A DNA stretch of 64,000 nt from assembly GCA_043806735.1 (NCBI GenBank), contig JAZDGR010000052.1, positions 17,198 to 81,197 of the forward strand. The letters run 5' to 3'. The stretch is from QYOJ01 sp043806735. GTDB lineage: Bacteria > Bacteroidota > Bacteroidia > Bacteroidales > FEN-979. The notes below the pieces were generated by a model. It was not told where the DNA came from and made no database searches. It was given only the letters and a program-made list of their open reading frames with translations. Each line of letters opens with the position of its first letter. Within the stretch, counting starts at the first letter, position 1. Below are positions 61,810 to 64,000 of this stretch, one piece after another. The position numbers and the translations under genes are program-made.

Positions 61810-63158
61810 CCCCGAAGAAATTCTACGATATCCATTTCCATGTCATGGACCTGAGCCATGCAAACCTCATGGCCTTTTTGTTGCGTGAAGACCTGATCAC
61901 CAAAGAGACGATCCGCGATTTTTCCCGGATGATGAAATGGTGGATGAAACTGATCCCTGTGGGAGCTATCGACCTTGCCCCCGGATTGATCGTTACCAAG
62001 CTGAAAGAGTTCCTGCAAGGACCCTCTAAGGTGAAAAACCTGCTCTCTTTTATGGAGAACTCCATCCGGTTTGATTTTCTCATCGTGGAGCATTTTCTAC
62101 GGGAGGGGAAAGAGGGGAAGGATTGGTTTGTCAATCCGGAAAACATGTTCATGATCGACGGAATCCTCTACAACAAGATCGTCCTTTGTCCGCTGATCAT
62201 TGACTTCGGATATAAAAACATCCGGCAACCGGGTATCTTCTATAACCTTCCGCCCAACAAATCGGTGATCGATCAGGCGGCCGATGTACTGACGGCTATC
62301 GCACATTACCTGAACTATAACCTTGCAACCTCTCCGGATAATCCCAACAGGCTTGTGGTGCAATCTTCGGGCGTATACAAGAAAGGAAAGCTCTTTGAGA
62401 TCTATCCCTTCCTGGGGATCAACCCCCGGAATGATTATTCCCTCGCGAACATAAAACGGTTGTTTGAAAAATACTTCTCCGGTTTTGAACACGACGATCC
62501 CGGAAGACGCCAGGAGTTGCTGCTCCAGAAGATGGGAACCTACAACGGAACGATGGAGGGAGTCGACCTGAGCTATCTGTTTGCCGGTATCAAATTCTAC
62601 CCGCCTTTGGGATTTGATCCCTGGCCAGAGAATGACCAGCTGGAGTTGGAGAAGAACTGTTACATCTACGAGGAGTGCATCAGGCGACGGATTCCGGTGA
62701 CCGCCCATTGCAACAACGGGGGGTTCATCACCCATCCCGATGCCGAAACATTTACCAATCCCGGGAAGCAATGGATGAAAGTGCTGAAATATTATCCTGA
62801 GCTTAAACTCAATTTTGCCCATTTCGGGGCACGGAACGATGACAAAAAGGATTGGCGGGACCAGATCATCAATTACTTAGTGAACAAAGACAATGAACAT
62901 GTCTATACCGACTTCTCCTGCCGGGGATTCAAAGACCTGGCAGGGGAAGCACATTTTTACGAAGAGATGGACGGCTTGATTAAAACATACGGAAACAGGA
63001 TTTCGAAGCGGATGCTTTTTGGTTCCGATTTTATGATCAACCTCCTCTGGACGGCTTCCTACAACGAGTGCCTCGAAAATTTCAAATTCTCAACTGCCCT
63101 GAAAGGACACAAGGAATTGATTTGTTCGACGAATCCGGAGAGGTTTTTATTTGGATGA
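61806..63158 (+). CDS. Amidohydrolase-superfamily metal-dependent hydrolase
   Basis: A 450-aa TIM-barrel hydrolase. DIHFHVMDLSHANL gives the HxH metal site near the N-terminus, VTAHCNNGGF and LNFAHFGAR supply later histidines, and LFGSDFMINLLW the final aspartate, in the order typical of amidohydrolase-2-like enzymes. The length is greater than usual because of a ~150-residue N-terminal insertion region. The substrate is unknown. It is coupled to the zinc-ribbon gene under module copy 2. Confidence 0.8.
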   Translation: MTPKKFYDIHFHVMDLSHANLMAFLLREDLITKETIRDFSRMMKWWMKLIPVGAIDLAPGLIVTKLKEFLQGPSKVKNLLSFMENSIRFDFLIVEHFLREGKEGKDWFVNPENMFMIDGILYNKIVLCPLIIDFGYKNIRQPGIFYNLPPNKSVIDQAADVLTAIAHYLNYNLATSPDNPNRLVVQSSGVYKKGKLFEIYPFLGINPRNDYSLANIKRLFEKYFSGFEHDDPGRRQELLLQKMGTYNGTMEGVDLSYLFAGIKFYPPLGFDPWPENDQLELEKNCYIYEECIRRRIPVTAHCNNGGFITHPDAETFTNPGKQWMKVLKYYPELKLNFAHFGARNDDKKDWRDQIINYLVNKDNEHVYTDFSCRGFKDLAGEAHFYEEMDGLIKTYGNRISKRMLFGSDFMINLLWTASYNECLENFKFSTALKGHKELICSTNPERFLFG

Positions 63159-63198
63159 AAAATAAAACTCAGGATATCAATTAACAAAAGAGAGAAGA

Positions 63199-63492
63199 AT
63201 GCCACAGCGAATAAAAAACATCAACGGAACATCTGGTCAACCCTGCCGGTGTGGCACCTGGTTGCAGCACTGGGAAAACATCACCGGAGAACGCGCGGGT
63301 GTATGTGCTGAAGTCAAATGCGGAAAACTCGCTTCCGAGGGAGCTCATGTACAAAAAGCAGGAAATCACGATGTATCCTGGTATATCATACCACTTTGTA
63401 CGAAACATAACGCAATTCGCGGAGGCGAGATAGAGATCGTGGGATTCATTCCACTGGTTTCGGCCAATAAACAGAAAACGTGTGAAACGTAA
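63199..63492 (+). CDS. Small HNH-like zinc protein
   Basis: A 97-aa protein with CRCGTWLQHWENITG, then CAEVKCG, GAHVQ and WYIIPLCTKHNA, a spacing that fits a treble-clef/HNH-type zinc fold (C-x-C, C, C, AHV, PLC-x2-HN). Similar small proteins occur in many bacteria; nuclease activity is not established. It lies 40 nt after the amidohydrolase and 16 nt before the next gene fragment. Confidence 0.6.
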   Translation: MPQRIKNINGTSGQPCRCGTWLQHWENITGERAGVCAEVKCGKLASEGAHVQKAGNHDVSWYIIPLCTKHNAIRGGEIEIVGFIPLVSANKQKTCET

Positions 63493-63508
63493 GTAAAGAA
63501 GCAATCCT

Positions 63509-63955
63509 ATGAATCAATCGGATTTAACCATCATTCCGGCCTACAAAGAAAAGCGGCACTGGAATGTCAGAAACATTATCAACGACAACCACCGGTTAGG
63601 CTATGGCTACTCCTGCAGTGTTCGCACGGGAATGCAAACAGATGATCAGTCCTCCCAGGAGCAGTATGCTTTCTACTATGACACGTGCAAAGTGGTCCTG
63701 CTGGGCCAACCGGTGGTCTTCCCCGATGCAGCAGGCGATGACTTTGTACGGGAGCCCTGCCTGGCCCGGTTTAGCGCCAGGGAGGGCTCCTTTTCCTTTG
63801 TACCGGTCACCATCCACACCTCGCCGGATGAACCCGACCGGTTTACTATCCGCGGACCGGACTACATATGGATCATCCCGGATAGTGCGAAAACAAACCT
63901 GGCTACCGGCTCCGATCTCGGATCATACCCCGGTGTGGGGAGAGTTCAGGATTAA
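63509..63955 (+). pseudogene. Remnant of an endonuclease/exonuclease/phosphatase-family gene
   Basis: A 148-codon frame whose middle part (EQYAFYYDT, GDDFVREPCLARFSA and FVPVTIHTSPDE) resembles the core of DNase I-like EEP proteins. The N-terminal catalytic Asn/Glu motifs and the C-terminal His segment that should follow are missing; it ends shortly after in GSYPGVGRVQD, and a heptamer array follows directly. Probably a truncated fragment, although expression as a short protein cannot be excluded. Confidence 0.5.
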
Positions 63956-63988
63956 AAGTGAATAGTGAATAGTGAGAAGTGAATAGTG
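63954..63988 (+). repeat. Heptamer array at the window end
   Basis: Five 7-bp units: AAAAGTG, AATAGTG twice, AGAAGTG, AATAGTG. The array overlaps the stop of the EEP remnant. Confidence 0.9.
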
Positions 63989-64000
63989 AAAGTCAATGGT

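Noticed and set aside
5431..63988. Heptamer arrays as CRISPR
   Set aside because: Units are 7 bp with no spacers, and no cas genes are present.

Overview
The window reads as chromosomal DNA from an uncultured or poorly described member of the Bacteroidota, probably near Bacteroidales/Marinilabiliales. The clues are a gliding-motility lipoprotein (gldH) between ricT and a class A penicillin-binding protein, a MurF-alanine racemase fusion, a type IX secretion (T9SS) sorting domain, PorT-like barrels, a three-gene succinate dehydrogenase/fumarate reductase operon, and promoters of the Bacteroidota type (TTG, about 20 nt, TAnnTTTG). A class II (B12-dependent) ribonucleotide reductase and the absence of a visible class I enzyme suggest life with little oxygen.

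Layout. 1-2712: end of yicC, gmk and nadD, convergent with an aminopeptidase P gene. 2780-6657: sdhC-sdhA-sdhB, with a four-helix-bundle (S23/IVS-like) gene inserted between sdhA and sdhB and bounded by inverted heptamer repeats. 6781-11838: holB, ricT, gldH and PBP1A. 34794 down to 11835 (minus strand): one very tight run of twelve genes: pdxA, murF-alr, a GT2 glycosyltransferase, two polytopic glycosyltransferase-like proteins, MBOAT acyltransferase, AlgJ/AlgX-like protein, a 1474-aa T9SS protein, a membrane-anchored FG-GAP-like protein, a GH16-like lipoprotein, an LtaS-like phosphotransferase and a saccharopine-dehydrogenase-like protein. The envelope part looks like a machine that builds and decorates a surface glycan. 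35001-39802: OM barrel, PhoB/PhoR-like pair, polyprenyl synthase, radical SAM protein, small repeat protein. 39812-49346: nrdJ, YhbP-like protein, a large TolB-like OM protein, MBL hydrolase, GT9, TatD. 49547-54669: tRNA-Ser(GGA), an operon of a STAS protein plus an unusual permease-SBP-SBP fusion and its ATPase, tRNA-Val(TAC). 54732-64000: a TPR histidine kinase/NarL regulator pair followed by an accessory region with an AT-rich patch, truncated or broken genes and a 149-bp promoter/terminator module present twice.

The strongest pattern not explained by ordinary annotation is repeat invasion. At least ten arrays of 7-bp tandem units, of several sequence families, occur in 64 kb. Five contribute codons: inside a MurF-Alr fusion, a GT2 enzyme and a polytopic glycosyltransferase, in the hydrophobic core of a signal peptide, and at the C-terminus of a GT9 enzyme. 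A separate 90-bp palindromic element sits in frame inside the zinc module of DNA polymerase III delta-prime, with a related copy just upstream. The second notable pattern is a C-terminal or extracytoplasmic domain with a W-N...D-D signature shared by four otherwise unrelated proteins of the glycan cluster.

All calls come from reading the sequence; no database search was run, and domain positions are approximate.
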